A program made the translations under genes and the position numbers. From the NCBI RefSeq assembly GCF_963675165.1, contig NC_087377.1, positions 9,503,122 to 9,567,121 on the forward strand: DNA of 64,000 bases. The letters run 5' to 3'. The notes beneath the pieces were generated by a model, which worked only from the letters and a program-made list of their open reading frames with translations, had not been told where the DNA came from and ran no database searches. Every line of letters starts with the position of its first letter. Positions within the stretch are counted from its first letter, which is position 1. The stretch comes from Halichondria panicea. Taxonomy: Eukaryota > Porifera > Demospongiae > Suberitida > Halichondriidae. Shown piece after piece: positions 1 through 10,516 of the stretch.

Positions 1-1580
1 CATTACAGGACAGGGTAGCATTTAGCCTCGATTCCAGGCCGCAAAGAGAAAGGCGGCCTGGTATACTTTGTATGCGCATGCGCGAAATAATTGACAACAA
101 TTTCATCATACAAATTGTAAAAAACGGACAAAGTTACAAAAAGGAAGAATACGTATGGCAATGTGACCACAATGGCAGCTTCAGAGACACTAGAATAATT
201 ATGCTGCAGCAGTGTTGCTTCTTCTAGCTCTGTTTATCAAAGAGACAGTTCAAGAAGGCCTCCCAGACAGTATAGAGCTGCCAGCTAGGAAGAGTGGTTA
301 ACTCTTTAATACATCAGTAGATCTTGAGTGAACATTAAACTTCCTGAGTGTCGAGTTAAACCCTAGTAATCATTAGCTTCTTTATCTTCATGCAGCAATG
401 ACTTCCTGTCAAACATAAAGGCAAGATTTAGTAGCAGAAGACTTGGCTGGTCCATATTACCACAGCCTCATCAGGGGACCCACAGGAACACATCATGCCT
501 TTCCTATAACATCTGTAGCCTTACAGTGTAGGGTGTCGTTAAGTAGAGACTTGGCTTGAAGCAATAAAGGGCGTAAGAACTCAGTCATCTTTGCACAATA
601 CTTCTATGTAACAGACTGTAACTTCAGAATACAAATAGTATACGGTTTATTTTACTGACAGTATCCACAAATACATGCACGGATTACCCCCTTTTTGGGG
701 TAATGTATGCGCATGCGCATACAAAGTATACCAGGCCGCCTTTCTCTTCGCGGCCTGGAATCGAGGCTATAGGTAGCAATGGAATGACACATGCAAGCTG
801 ATCAACACGTTGCCATGGAAAATTTCTTGAGTGGAGATAGCAACATCTTAGTGGCAACTTCAGTTGCTGAAGGACTAGACGTTCCTGCGTGAAATATATT
901 GTCATCCGATTTCAACATATCTCTAATGAAATTGCTACAGCCCAAATTCAGGGGCGAGCTCGGGCCAAAGAAAGTGAGCTGTCAAGTGATTCATCAATGC
1001 ATGAACATGAAGGAAATTCAGAATTCAGAGCGCCTCGAGCTTGTCAACAAAACAATTGGTTCCCAAAAGGCAAAATATACTCCATGAGAAGCTAAGAAAG
1101 CAACAGACACTCGTAATACGCCAAATGAAAACTTTTACGTCAGCAACGTCTGCAAAGTTGATCTGGTGATAGGGAACGAATCAAGTTGCGGTGCAGGAAG
1201 TGAAAAACAATAGCTTGCTTTGGTTCAGACATATATACAGCTGAAGGCTCATTCATCACACCACGTTGTTCCAGGTGAAGAAATAAAAGATAAACTGGTT
1301 AAGAAGCCACATCACAAGCCTGGCAAACTTGATGAATCTGTGATCAAGATCTACTGCAAAGCTTGTGATGCTGACTGGGGAATAATGTGCATTTGGCCAG
1401 TAGAAGGGTTTGTGTTTCCAGTCTTGAAATGTAAAGCTTTGTGTTCCAAAATGGAACCACAGGTCACAGTAGCTTGTTCCCTATTGCACAATGGTCCAAA
1501 GCCCCATTTGAGCCATTGCCACTTGACGTATGGATTGCTGAACATTTTCCGAGCCCCGATTCCGACACTGACTTTCTGAT
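1..1580 (+). pseudogene. RLR helicase relic (helicase C-terminal half plus RIG-I regulatory domain), split by a transposon
   Basis: This is the decayed 3' part of an RIG-I-like receptor, paralogous to the intact gene at 2631-5522. Bases 1-22 encode ITGQGS, and the reading resumes after the insertion at 772 as GSNGMTHAS, matching ITGDGMTQAE of the intact gene. Bases 820-985 encode helicase motif V (NILVATSVAEGLDVPA) and motif VI (QIQGRARA), with a frame break near 890. Bases 1220-1460 encode the zinc-binding regulatory domain, keeping YCKAC, a CIWP motif and FPVLKCKAL. The tail near 1495-1580 (QWSKAPFEPLPLDVW) lies in another frame and corresponds to KKWSAAPFD of the intact gene. The upstream cysteine pair (CSTC in the intact gene) is lost. 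Several frame changes and stops make a working protein implausible. The gene continues left of the window edge. It lies head-to-tail with the intact gene, so a tandem RLR duplication is the simplest origin. Confidence 0.85.
23..771. mobile_element. Foldback/MULE-like MITE inserted in the RLR relic
   Basis: The ends are inverted repeats: TAGCCTCGATTCCAGGCCGC at 23-42 and its complement at 750-769. The terminal homology continues for about 70 bp through the GCATGCGC palindromes. The flanks are GGTAGCATT (14-22) and GGTAGCAAT (772-780), a 9-bp target duplication with one mismatch. Removing the element and one flank rejoins the RLR-like reading. No transposase reading was recognised inside, so it is non-autonomous. 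A 9-bp duplication fits Mutator-like transposition. Confidence 0.8.
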
Positions 1581-1744
1581 TTAATACGTAGGCATTTAAC
1601 AGTTGCTATAGTGACAGACGATTAGTGTCTCGATCCTTTTGTTTAATAACTAGAATTTGCCTGAGTCAAGAAAATAAATCGTATTAGTGGTAGACTCTAA
1701 TATTGCACAGTTTGTGTGTTTTGTATATACATGTAATGAGATCC

Positions 1745-2540
1745 TTTTGTGTTCTGGGAATGGGAATGTGATATGCCGGGAAATTCCCTGGTGTTTATTC
1801 CATTAATTGGCACTGCACACACTGGAAAAAATATTGGAGTGTGTTGGGAGTATTATTATTTTTATTTTTATTTTTATTTGTTTAGACTCTATAATTTGTG
1901 TGTACATGTACCCGGGAATGTTCACTACCGTATAGCGTGAAATTTTTGAGGGGCTTAATTTTTGCGGATTTCATGGGTTAGCAATCCTACACGAAAATTA
2001 AGTCCACGAAAATTGTTCTTTAATTAGTGCAAAGATTTAAAGGCGTGGCTTCCGGTAAGCAGCAATTCCTCGAACATTGTGCAACGAAATGCTTTTAGAG
2101 GCCATTCCACGAAATGTAAGTGCCTCAAAAATTTCGCGCTATTTGGCTCGAGAGCCCTCAGAATAATTTATATGTTTGCGGTTGTAAATATTAAACCACA
2201 TCCACCAAGCTAGAGCTTTGCATGTGAAATACCGGTGCGTGGGAGTTTCTCCCAGTTTTAATTTTTGCTTTAACTGCTCTGCCCTCAGATTTCACATATA
2301 CGGTTAATACGATGTAGATCTTAAGATCTTAATTATTAAATTTTGTGTTCTGGGAATCAGGAGTGTGCCCACATGATAATTTTGTCAATACAAAATAATG
2401 GAAATTCCCTGGTGTTTATTCTATGTACATACATGTATACTACATGTACAATATAGTTCTGGGAATCAGGAATGCCTGTCAACAGGAGAACATTATAACA
2501 ATGGAATGATGTAAATGGGGATATTCCCAGGTGTTTTATC
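1745..2540 (+). promoter_or_regulatory. Triplicated upstream unit with NF-kB-like sites, before the DEATH-RLR gene
   Basis: A degenerate unit beginning GTTCTGGGAAT and ending near GGAAATTCCCTGGTGTTTATT occurs at about 1750-1800, 2345-2420 and 2458-2540. Each unit carries a palindromic kappa-B-type site: GGGAAATTCCC at 1778-1788, GGAAATTCCC at 2400-2409 and GGGGATATTCCC at 2517-2528. The nearest site is about 110 bp upstream of the start codon and 40 bp upstream of the TATA box. Rel/NF-kB binding is inferred from the consensus only. A MITE separates the first unit from the other two. Confidence 0.55.
1926..2147. mobile_element. MITE with TACCGTATAGCG-type ends
   Basis: The left end TACCGTATAGCGTGAAATTT is mirrored near 2110-2147 by a diverged complement (GCCTCAAAAATTTCGCGCTA). 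The interior shows no coding potential. It is a diverged relative of the TACCGTATA elements at 12200, 20646, 59515 and 63003. Confidence 0.55.
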
Positions 2541-2568
2541 AATTATTGCTTGCTCATGTTGCTGAAGC

Positions 2569-2576
2569 TATATAAA
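2569..2576 (+). promoter_or_regulatory. TATA box of the DEATH-RLR gene
   Basis: TATATAAA lies 55-62 bp before the start codon at 2631, leaving a short 5' leader. It is the only TATA motif between the proximal kappa-B-like site and the ATG. Confidence 0.6.
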
Positions 2577-2630
2577 CACTACCCTTGACTGTGACTTTCA
2601 TAGGCAAAGAAACAAGATAAACTCAGCAGT

Positions 2631-5522
2631 ATGGGTGAGTGCATGTTCTTAAAAACAATCTGTGTGTGATGTAAGAATTTTTATGTCACAAGTATAGATC
2701 TAATAGTAAATTCTTGATCTAGAAATTATCCAGATATTTTTACCTATAGCAATGTCAATGTTTTGCAGCTCAGAAACCTAAGAGAAAAGACATCACTAAG
2801 TATGTCAAACCTCACGCTACTCACAAATGGCATGACCTGGGGCTGGAACTGAATGTTGGAGATGAGGATGGTATTGCTCTTGATGAAATCCGAGAAAAGT
2901 ATCGAGCCGACAAAGGAGATTGCTTTGACTGTATGATAGGCAAGTGGTTTAAGGAGGCTGACCCTTCTCAACTAACCTGGCAAACGCTCATTGATTGTAT
3001 GAGCTCAAATGGTCTTCAACTGGACGAAGCAGTGAAAGCTATACATGAGAACGTCTTTGGAGGTATTAAAATTAACCAACTTCGTTTTTATTGCAGCCAC
3101 ACCCTAGCCTCAATTCTAGCCCACTGGAAAATAACCGGCATCACTAATGTTGACACAATAATGTTGACATAAGTAATAGTTATACAGAATCTATTTTGTA
3201 TACTGTGCAGCTACTGTTTCACTGGCTGGAAGAAAATCTGGTAGTGAAGCTCAAGATACTTCCACAACTGAAGGCCCATCTTGCATTTCCCACGCCGACG
3301 ACTTACAACATAAACCACAAGAAACAATCTACAATGTACAATCGGCTGAAGTTGCTTCCACAACAACTACAATTGCCACTGAACAATTGTACTGCGATGG
3401 CGATGCGAGTGAAGTACGACCCAAACCACGAGGTGGTACAAATGATCTTCCAATTGCCGTGGACGGGCCTCCTCTTCCTGACGAAACCCCCACTGAATCC
3501 CTACAACCTATTGATTACACCTTAGTTCTTGATAAAGGAAAATCTATTCGAGGCTATCAAACAGAGTTAGCTCAGCCTGGTATTGAAGGGAAAAATTATA
3601 TTGTTGTGGCCCCCACTGGAAGTGGAAAAACGCTTGTGGCTGCTCTTGTGATTTCACACCATCTTCAAACTGGAAAAGAGAAAGACGAGATGAGGAAAGT
3701 TGTCTTTATTGTAGAGAAGAGGCCACTTGCCCAGCAGCAAACCAAAGAGCTGCAAAGATTCATCCCGGCTGCGCAAGTGTCTTGTTGTATTGGGGACGAT
3801 ACAAACAACTCTATCAAAACTTCAATTGACAGCCATCACATCATTGTGTGTACTGCAGGCAAGCTTCTTGATGAGCAGAAGTGTGGAAGAATTTCACTGT
3901 CTGACTTTAGTCTCGTTGTTTTTGATGAATGTCATCATACTCGAAAAAATTCTCCATATGCAGGACTCATGATTCGATACATACAGATGAAATCAGAAAA
4001 GGCAACTTTGCCACAAGTCATGGGCTTGACAGCATCACCAGGAGCTGGAGATAATCCTACTCTTGAAAAGACAGTCACCATTGACCACTTAGTCAAACTC
4101 TGTGCACTCATGGATGCCACAAATGGTATCAAAATGGTTCGAACAAACAAAAGAGAGCTGGAAGAACACACTAATAAGCCCAACTACAATGTAGAGAATT
4201 CCAAAGAAAGAGAATCAAATGAGCCATTCATTGTCAACGTTATGGCACTCATGCAAGAACTTGAGAGGAAGGTTAGTTTTACATGCCCGTTCAATCGGTG
4301 GAGCCAAAAGTACGAAACGCAAGTTCAACAAAAAAAGTTGGCTCTAGAAGGAAGTACTAATCCCACATCTCGAAATTTTATTCGAATTTATGACCTTCTA
4401 CGCTGTCTCTACCGAGCATTAGAGGTTTACATGGATTTACAGTACGAAGATGCTATGAGTGTTTTATATGACTCAAGTATACGCAAACTTAAAGTGGCAA
4501 ATGAGTTCGAGGTGAAATTACGTACCAGCCTTAATAGCCTTTTAGTAGAATTGAAGGGCATTGCTCGAGTGGAAAATCCTCAACTCTTGAAAGTCAAGAG
4601 TACTCTTGAAGAACAGTTTGTGACAGATCCCCAATCCAAGGTGATGTTATTTGTGAGAACCAAAAAACATGCATCCTCCATCTTCAACTGGGTAAAGTCT
4701 TTACCCACTGCTGAGCAGCTTGGAATCCACCCTCGCATGGTTGTTGGACAGGAAGCTGGAATTACTGGGGACGGAATGACTCAAGCCGAACAGGAAAACT
4801 CTTTCCAATCATTTCGTGATGGGATTAGCAATCTTCTAGTGGTGACTTCAATTGCGGAAGAGGGAATTGATATTCCAGCCTGTAATCTTGTCATACGATA
4901 CAAACATGTCTCTAATGAAATTGCCAAAGCTCAAACTCTCGGACGGGCACGAGCAACTGGAAAGAGTGAAGGTTACACCATCTTGTCCTCTCCCAGCAAG
5001 CAAAACCAAGAAGTAATGAATGGAGAGCTGTTGGCGCTTGTCGATACCATTCTTCTAGATGCTCACTTTCCAACAGGCCGCATATTGCGAAAGAAGATCG
5101 AAAAGGAGCAAGAAATGTTTCTGAAGAAAGAAGAGTGTGACAGAGCAATGGCAAATGAGAAAAAGTCTACTTACAAAGTTGAAGACGTACATCTACTATG
5201 TAGTACCTGCAAAACACCTGCTTGTTGTGCTGCTGATATTCGAGTACTCCATGGGAATTGTTATGTGGTTCCTAGTGAAGAATTTCAGGGTAAGATTAAC
5301 AAGATCAAGCATCCAAAGCCACTGTACAAGCTGGCTATGAACAAAACACACAAGATCCTTTGCAAGACATGTGGTCATTCATGGGGAAACAGTTGCATTT
5401 GGCCACAATCTGGGTACCAGTTCCCAGTGCTTAGCTGCAAGAGCTTTACTTTTGTTGAGAAAGGGAACCCGATAATTGTTAAAAAATGGTCTGCCGCTCC
5501 ATTTGATATCCAGACATATTAA
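2631..5522 (+). CDS. DEATH-domain RIG-I-like receptor (RNA helicase), three exons
   Basis: A predicted 869-residue cytosolic double-stranded-RNA sensor. Exons are 2631-2634 (ATGG before GTGAGT), 2769-3062 (after TTTTGCAG, before GTATTA) and 3211-5522 (after TGTGCAG); all junctions agree in phase. Residues about 18-98 form a death-fold domain (HKWHDLGLELNV ... LTWQTLIDCM). A Ser/Thr-rich linker follows. The helicase core has motif I APTGSGKT (233-240), motif II DECH (338-341, the RLR form), TASPG (373-377), an RLR-type helical insert, motif V TSIAEEGID (645-653) and motif VI QTLGRAR (674-680). The C-terminal regulatory domain has zinc-ligand pairs CSTC (763, 766) and CKTC (817, 820), followed by CIWPQSGYQFPVL. 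Vertebrate RIG-I and MDA5 carry N-terminal CARDs, so the death domain implies a different adaptor; that is inference. No lesion was seen. Intron 2 carries a fragment of the TAGCCTCGATT repeat. Confidence 0.92.
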
Positions 5523-5681
5523 TGTGCGAACTGTGAGTCAATTATAATAACTATTTACATGTACAATCTTCATTAATTTTTTATTCTTTGTTTTTAGAGT
5601 GACCGTATACAGGCATCCAGTCTAGAGAGTAGCTTAAATTACTGTGATTGAACAATTTCTACTGGTACCATTGTGTATGTG

Positions 5682-5687
5682 AATAAA
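5682..5687 (+). terminator. Polyadenylation signal of the DEATH-RLR gene
   Basis: AATAAA occurs 160 bp after the stop codon. A possible 3'-UTR intron (GTGAGT near 5534 to TTTTTAG near 5597) lies between; this is not certain. Confidence 0.5.
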
Positions 5688-5699
5688 CATGGCAACATA

Positions 5700-6514
5700 A
5701 TTATATATGGTGATGTTATTATAGAGAGAAAAGACCAAAAATTAATGGTTTCCGGCTAAGGTCTGGGACTTTGTCATAACATCTATAGATATTGTTTGGC
5801 TAGGCCAGTTTCGATGTTGCTTACATATCTATACACACCATAAAAAATTCAATTATGATTTTCCAGTGGCACACAAATCAATAATTCTACATGTAGTTTT
5901 TAGAGTGCATGGCTCTTAGCAATTGTTTTGCTCCAAGAGGCTATCATCATAATAATTTATTATAGCCTCGATCGATTTAAGGCCACGTTACAATTTCTTT
6001 TCTAAGCGGCAGCAATAAATATTTCCAGAATTTACTTGGCGCTCAATTAGAGTAAAATAACAATTATTTTGACGCTAACGGCTTCCATTATTTGGGTGTA
6101 GGTGGCGCTATATCTGTCATTAGAAGAAAATTAATAATTATGCATAATTATATTCTCTTATAACTGGCAGCCCCGTAGGTGAAAGAATAATTATAAGCTA
6201 CGACATTATTCAAAAGTATTTCCCCAAAAATTGTTACACATGTATTTTATGGAAAATCCCGAAAACCGCATGGTGTGATCAGAAACGCAATATCTCTTTT
6301 TGGACAAAACTAATGGTGTATTCAAAAGTGACACAAATTATTTTTTTGACCTTTAGCCGTTTGATCTTCTTCAAATCTCTCCCTAACCGAAACGGCACTT
6401 AAAACTATCCCTGCGGAGGATGCGTTGTAATGAGGTAATTCGATTTCTGCCAGAGTATAGACATCATGTTAGAGTCAAAACAGTTGCATGAGGTCAAAAT
6501 TATGTATCGCTATA
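5700..6514. other. Gene-free stretch with an inverted fragment of a dispersed repeat
   Basis: No coding sequence was recognised. About 5960-6140 is an inverted, diverged copy of the GGCCACGTTA / GCGCCACTCTAAT repeat seen in the other orientation at 11020-11180, 19670-19790 and 58080-58210. The rest is AT-rich with no clear structure. Confidence 0.5.
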
Positions 6515-7033
6515 GTGTATATACTGTAACAATGTTTTCTGACTCGTAAGTTTTCTAGTTTCTGCATGGTCTGTCTTTCAAGTTTCAACACCAAGATAAT
6601 AATAATTTTATTTTCTTATAAAAGCAGTGCTATTATAGCACACTGTCTGCTAGAAGGAATTAGTTAAATGAGACAATGTTGCACTGAACATGCCATTGAA
6701 GAGAGTGCTTCTGTGTAGTCCAGGGCATAATGAAATGACATCTAATGTATTTTGCAGTGACATTGATTATAAGCTCTCAGTGTAGCTCAGACTAGTATAG
6801 CAGTAAATCACACATCATCAGAAAATACGAAGGGGGTGTATTTTCGGGTAGGTACGGTAATTTTATATTAAATAAGATACGTGAATATACACTGTAAAAA
6901 TTGATACATGATATCACACAATTTATGCATGGTTACTACACTGTAAAATTGGAGTGCGTTAATTTCACACACTATATGTATAATTTATATGTACATAATT
7001 ACAAGAACCGTACAGGGCAGATCGTTGAATACA

Positions 7034-7397
7034 CAGTAGACTCTTGTTAATCCGGTCACCCTTGAGACAGTGCAGTTTGGCTGCAGTAGTGAGGTGGCTG
7101 CATTTCAGAAAATAGCCGCAGCTAAAAAACAGTCCTGCCTCGAATAATTTTGCATTTCTCTCTCTCTCTCAATTAAGTTTTCCAAACCACACCCAAAACG
7201 TCATATCCGGCCGTAAAATAAACGCATAAAATTAAAAACAGTTTGGGGCAGCCAGAACTGACCATTATACGGAATAGCGAGTGGCCGCATTTCAGGGCAA
7301 GTTTTGCAGTAAATGATCAAACTGGCAAACGAAACGACCATAATTTTTATATTGAGGTGAACGTACTTCAAAGAGTCAGATTAGCGAAAGTCTACTG
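7034..7397. mobile_element. pogo-like MITE (CAGTAGACTCTTGTTAATCC ends), copy 1
   Basis: The left end CAGTAGACTCTTGTTAATCC pairs imperfectly with the right end GATTAGCGAAAGTCTACTG. Related copies are at 17970-18345, 56240-56519 and 37874-38213. In copy 2 the flanks are TA on both sides, as for Tc1/mariner-pogo elements. There is no transposase. Confidence 0.7.
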
Positions 7398-7786
7398 TAC
7401 AACATAATAGTTCTACAATAATTATAATTATTTAACAATTATACTTGTCGATTTACCACTAGACACAATTATTTTGATAACAAGAATATAAGGCAGTTTT
7501 AAGTTACTCTTATGAGTAAGACACCCAGCCAGCTGTGCTGCGACTGCATATAGATGAATTATGTCTGAGCAGTTTAATAGACATGTTTCGATGCTGCTAT
7601 GGGGATACAACACACAAACGGGGCTGGGGGCATAGATATATAAACACACGGCGGGCCTGGTGGAGTCCACTAGCTTGATACATCCATAAAATTAACGCTG
7701 TGACTATTCTTACGGCACTGTAAAGGCTGCTTACCTTGCTATATTTACGGCATAGTGAACTTTCACCTCTGGCTCTGGCAACTTCC

Positions 7787-7822
7787 TAGCCTCGATTCAA
7801 GGCCGGCCTGGGATAGAGGCTA
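7787..7822. mobile_element. 36-bp foldback insertion with perfect 9-bp target duplication
   Basis: The element is almost entirely palindromic, beginning TAGCCTCGATTCAAGG and ending GGGATAGAGGCTA. Both flanks are GCAACTTCC (7778-7786 and 7823-7831). Its ends match the larger elements at 23-771 and 12962-14131, so it looks like an extreme deletion derivative of that family. Confidence 0.8.
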
Positions 7823-8043
7823 GCAACTTCCTGTAGCAAGTTACCCGGGTATCTCTTTCCTTGGCAATCTGTTGTAGAAATTACAACAACGGTAACGAAT
7901 CGTTATGATGAATTAGATGAAGTTGTATGTGAGCTCCTCCCTGACAAACAAACTGTAGTCTAGGTAACTGCCTTATCAGTCAAGTAGGCTAAAAATCTGT
8001 GTCCTTTGATGTAAGCTTTGATGTCTCTTTGTGCATATGTAGT

Positions 8044-8135
8044 TAAAAAAAAAAAAAAAGAAACCTTTGACTAGCTAGGAAGAGTAGCAGCAGTAGTAGT
8101 AGTAGTAGGAAGAGTAGCAGTAGTAGTAGCAGTGC
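8044..8135. repeat. Poly-A run and AGT/AGC microsatellite
   Basis: An uninterrupted A run near 8044-8058 is followed by AGCAGTAGTAGTAGTAGTAGG at about 8085-8110 and a second shorter AGT tract to 8135. It lies inside the Mutator-like element, before its coding remnants. Confidence 0.8.
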
Positions 8136-8814
8136 AAGCAGGACTAGACTAGATTAAAAAGTTGGTGGAAGGAATAACTGACCGTTTGGACGTCACCTGG
8201 CTGCCAGACTTTCATCTGGACTCTTCCCCCTGAGTAGCTGGCCTTTCTCTAAGCCACAAAACTGAGCAAGAAGCTGAAGAAGCAGCTAGACAGAGACATG
8301 TACCTAGCCTTGAGAATTGGGAGGCGTGGCTCAACTAGTTAGCCCAGCCCAGAGGAATTGTTACCGTGGGTACTGAACAACCGTAGAAGTAGGGCTACCC
8401 CTGGCTTTACTGAATTAACTAGCTGTGCCTGCTGTCTAGTTGGACCAGATTTAGCTAGATAATGGGGTAGAGAATAGTTGAGCGGTGCTGTGTGTAGCTT
8501 GAACTGTACTGGCTGGCAAGAATCTAGTAAGCACCCTATGCACTGATAACTCGTCAGAATGGAGGGTATGTTCTAGGGATCTGGACAGCTGTACATCCAA
8601 AGGAGCCAGGGAGTGCCAATCATCTTCTCCCAGTCTCTGACACGCTAAACAAAACGAGCTAGAACTGGGAGTCCCAGCTAGAATTGCTAGCCAGATCTAG
8701 ACTAATAGAATGACATGGAGGCGTGGTGAGGCCGGATCCACACTAATTAATTGACCTAAAGACGCTCCTGTTCCAGACTTTCACGAATGGTAAGGAAAGG
8801 GGTATATAATCAAT

Positions 8815-9849
8815 ATGGCGCTAGACTTGCTCCATCTACAGAATGGCCAGGAGTTCTGCTCTTTCGAGGAACTGGCCGAAACTATTAAGAAGTGGGAAGA
8901 GGTTAATTTTGTTACTCTTTACACAAGAAGCTCTAGGAGTATTGAAGCAGCTAGAAGAAGGGCTCCAAAGAGAACTTTTCTCGACAAACTGAAGTATTCA
9001 GAAATTAATTATGCATGTGTACATGGAGGCAGAGTATGAGGAATCTCTCTGTGCTGAAAGGTGGACGCAAAAACATTTTACGAGTCATCATCGGGCATCC
9101 TGACAGATAAAGACACAGTTGGTACGTTTTTCGTTGTTGTAATGTGTGTTGCATCACCCACACTCACCATGTATAATTATAGATCTATTACAGAAAGCAC
9201 CTGATTCTCGCCAGCCATTGTCTACCATTCAAGATAATACTTTTGCGATAAAAATGCCGCCTGCAATCAAGAAACGAGGTCAACCAAAAGGTGCTGGACT
9301 AACAGTGATTGGCCTTCCTAAAAAGAAGGGAAAAGCTTCTTCCAAACCAAAGGCATTTGTACTAAAATCAGAATGGGAGAAGACAAAAGGTGTGTACTTC
9401 CTTTATTCCAGATTCTGTGTTATTTATACAGTCTTCCCTTCTCCTTCTGTAGTTATGCTCAACTGGTTTGTCGATGAAGAAGTCACTGAACGAGCAGTGA
9501 GAGGTGGGGACCTTATTGAAGAACATGAAGTGGAATGTTGTCCGGAGAAAATACCCAGAAAGTGCTTTGATGACAATGTTTGCATTGCTCGAATAAAAAA
9601 TACTTCACTTTTGACGGCTGGAGTTTACTTCAAAATAGCATAGATACTTTGCTTGTTCATGGGAATTGGACTTGCTCAATATGCTGCATTGATTTATCTA
9701 CAAGTGAAAGCATTGATTGTGATAGTTGTCTTGGATGGTTTCACTTGAAGTGTGTTGGATTGAAGAACGCTCCTAAAGCAAGCACTGGTTTTGTAGATCC
9801 TGTCATATTTAATTTTTATGTGTACTGCTTATTAACTCATCTATTATAG
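8815..9849 (+). pseudogene. ZSWIM/PHD-type transposase-derived gene remnant
   Basis: Bases 8815-9036 encode an N-terminal module resembling ZSWIM1/3-type proteins: CSFEELAETIKKWEE, RSSRSIEAARRRAPKR, INYACVHGG. The C-terminal part starts near 9190 with KKRGQPKGAGLTVIGLPKKK. It is cut by a 63-bp intron at 9390-9452 (AAAG before GTGTGT; CTTCTGTAG before TTATG; phase 1) and continues VMLNWFVDEEV ... PEKIPRKCFDDNVCI. A frame break at the A run 9595-9600 leads into KKYFTFDGW and a PHD-type zinc finger (CSICC, DCDSC, WFHLKCVGL) whose last cysteine pair is missing. The central RNase-H-like and SWIM regions are absent. It is probably non-functional and belongs to the transposon at 7696-9952. Family naming is from remembered motifs and needs a profile search. 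Confidence 0.6.
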
Positions 9850-10110
9850 CGCATGCGCATAAATTATTATTATGGTCAGAGGTGAAAGTTCACCATGCCG
9901 TAAGAATAGCAAGGTAAGCAGCCTTTACAGTGCCGTAAGAATAGTCACAGCGTAAAATTAACAAACAGGGACTTGTGAATTTGGGTGATTGCATATAGCC
10001 TATACCATGTTCTACTGAATAGACCTAAAAACTGGTTAACCTTTAGTAGATCCTGCTATTGCTTGGGATCAGAACAGTCTACTGGCAGTCTGAGCTGTGA
10101 GAGTCGAGTC

Positions 10111-10344
10111 CAGTGGCGGATCCAGGAATGTTGAGAGGGAGGTTCCAAAACAGTTAAAAAAAAAAGAAAAGGTCACTTTTCCTAAGCAATGACATGCGCA
10201 TTAGAGAGCCCTGCCCACATATCAATTATGACTAATATAGTAACTACAGATCACGCTAAGTTGCTAGCTTTGTAACGTAAGTTGATCTCCAGTGTTTCTT
10301 GGGGGTTCCATGGAACCCATGGAACCTGTCTGGATCCGCCACTG
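10111..10344. mobile_element. 234-bp MITE with CAGTGGCGGATCCAG ends
   Basis: The ends CAGTGGCGGATCCAG and CTGGATCCGCCACTG are perfect complements. GAGTC flanks both sides (10106-10110 and 10345-10349). The uninterrupted target is visible in copies B (near 18955) and C (near 57354). The superfamily is not determined. Confidence 0.8.
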
Positions 10345-10473
10345 GAGTCCCAGAGAAGAAGACTGCATTTGTGTGTGTGCGCGCGCACATGGCCAGGGAG
10401 CTGGCTCTGGATCACATGATCAATTTTTCTGCAATGCAGTTTGCAGCTGCTCTTTTGAGATCAAGTCCAAGTC

Positions 10474-10516
10474 TAGCCTCGATCCCAGGCCGCTCTTGGC
10501 CTTGTGAAGGAGGCTA
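10474..10516. mobile_element. 43-bp foldback insertion with perfect 9-bp duplication
   Basis: It begins TAGCCTCGATCCCAGG and ends AGGAGGCTA. GTCCAAGTC flanks both sides (10465-10473, 10517-10525). Copy B (near 19083) has the empty site, reading GATCAAGTCCTTAG. Confidence 0.8.

Larger units (their letters stand above)
7696..9952 (+). mobile_element. Mutator-like transposon, internally deleted, with 78-bp inverted ends
   Basis: Left terminal repeat at about 7696-7773 (CGCTGTGACTATTCTTACGG ...) and right repeat at about 9875-9952 are complementary with few mismatches. Both sides carry the exact 9-bp duplication TAAAATTAA (7687-7695 and 9953-9961). Copy B of the host repeat has the unoccupied site near 18820 (CATAAATTAACAATGGGG). 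The interior holds remnants of a ZSWIM-like N-terminus and a C-terminal region with a PHD finger. The middle, where a transposase catalytic core would sit, is missing. A 9-bp duplication, long inverted ends and a SWIM-family protein all point to a MULE. The element itself contains a nested 36-bp insertion at 7787-7822. Confidence 0.85.

Noticed and set aside
10366-10392. TG/CG alternating tract (Z-DNA-like) repeated near 18980 and 57380
   Set aside because: It is part of the composite repeat in all three copies and its length varies; no sign of a separate function.
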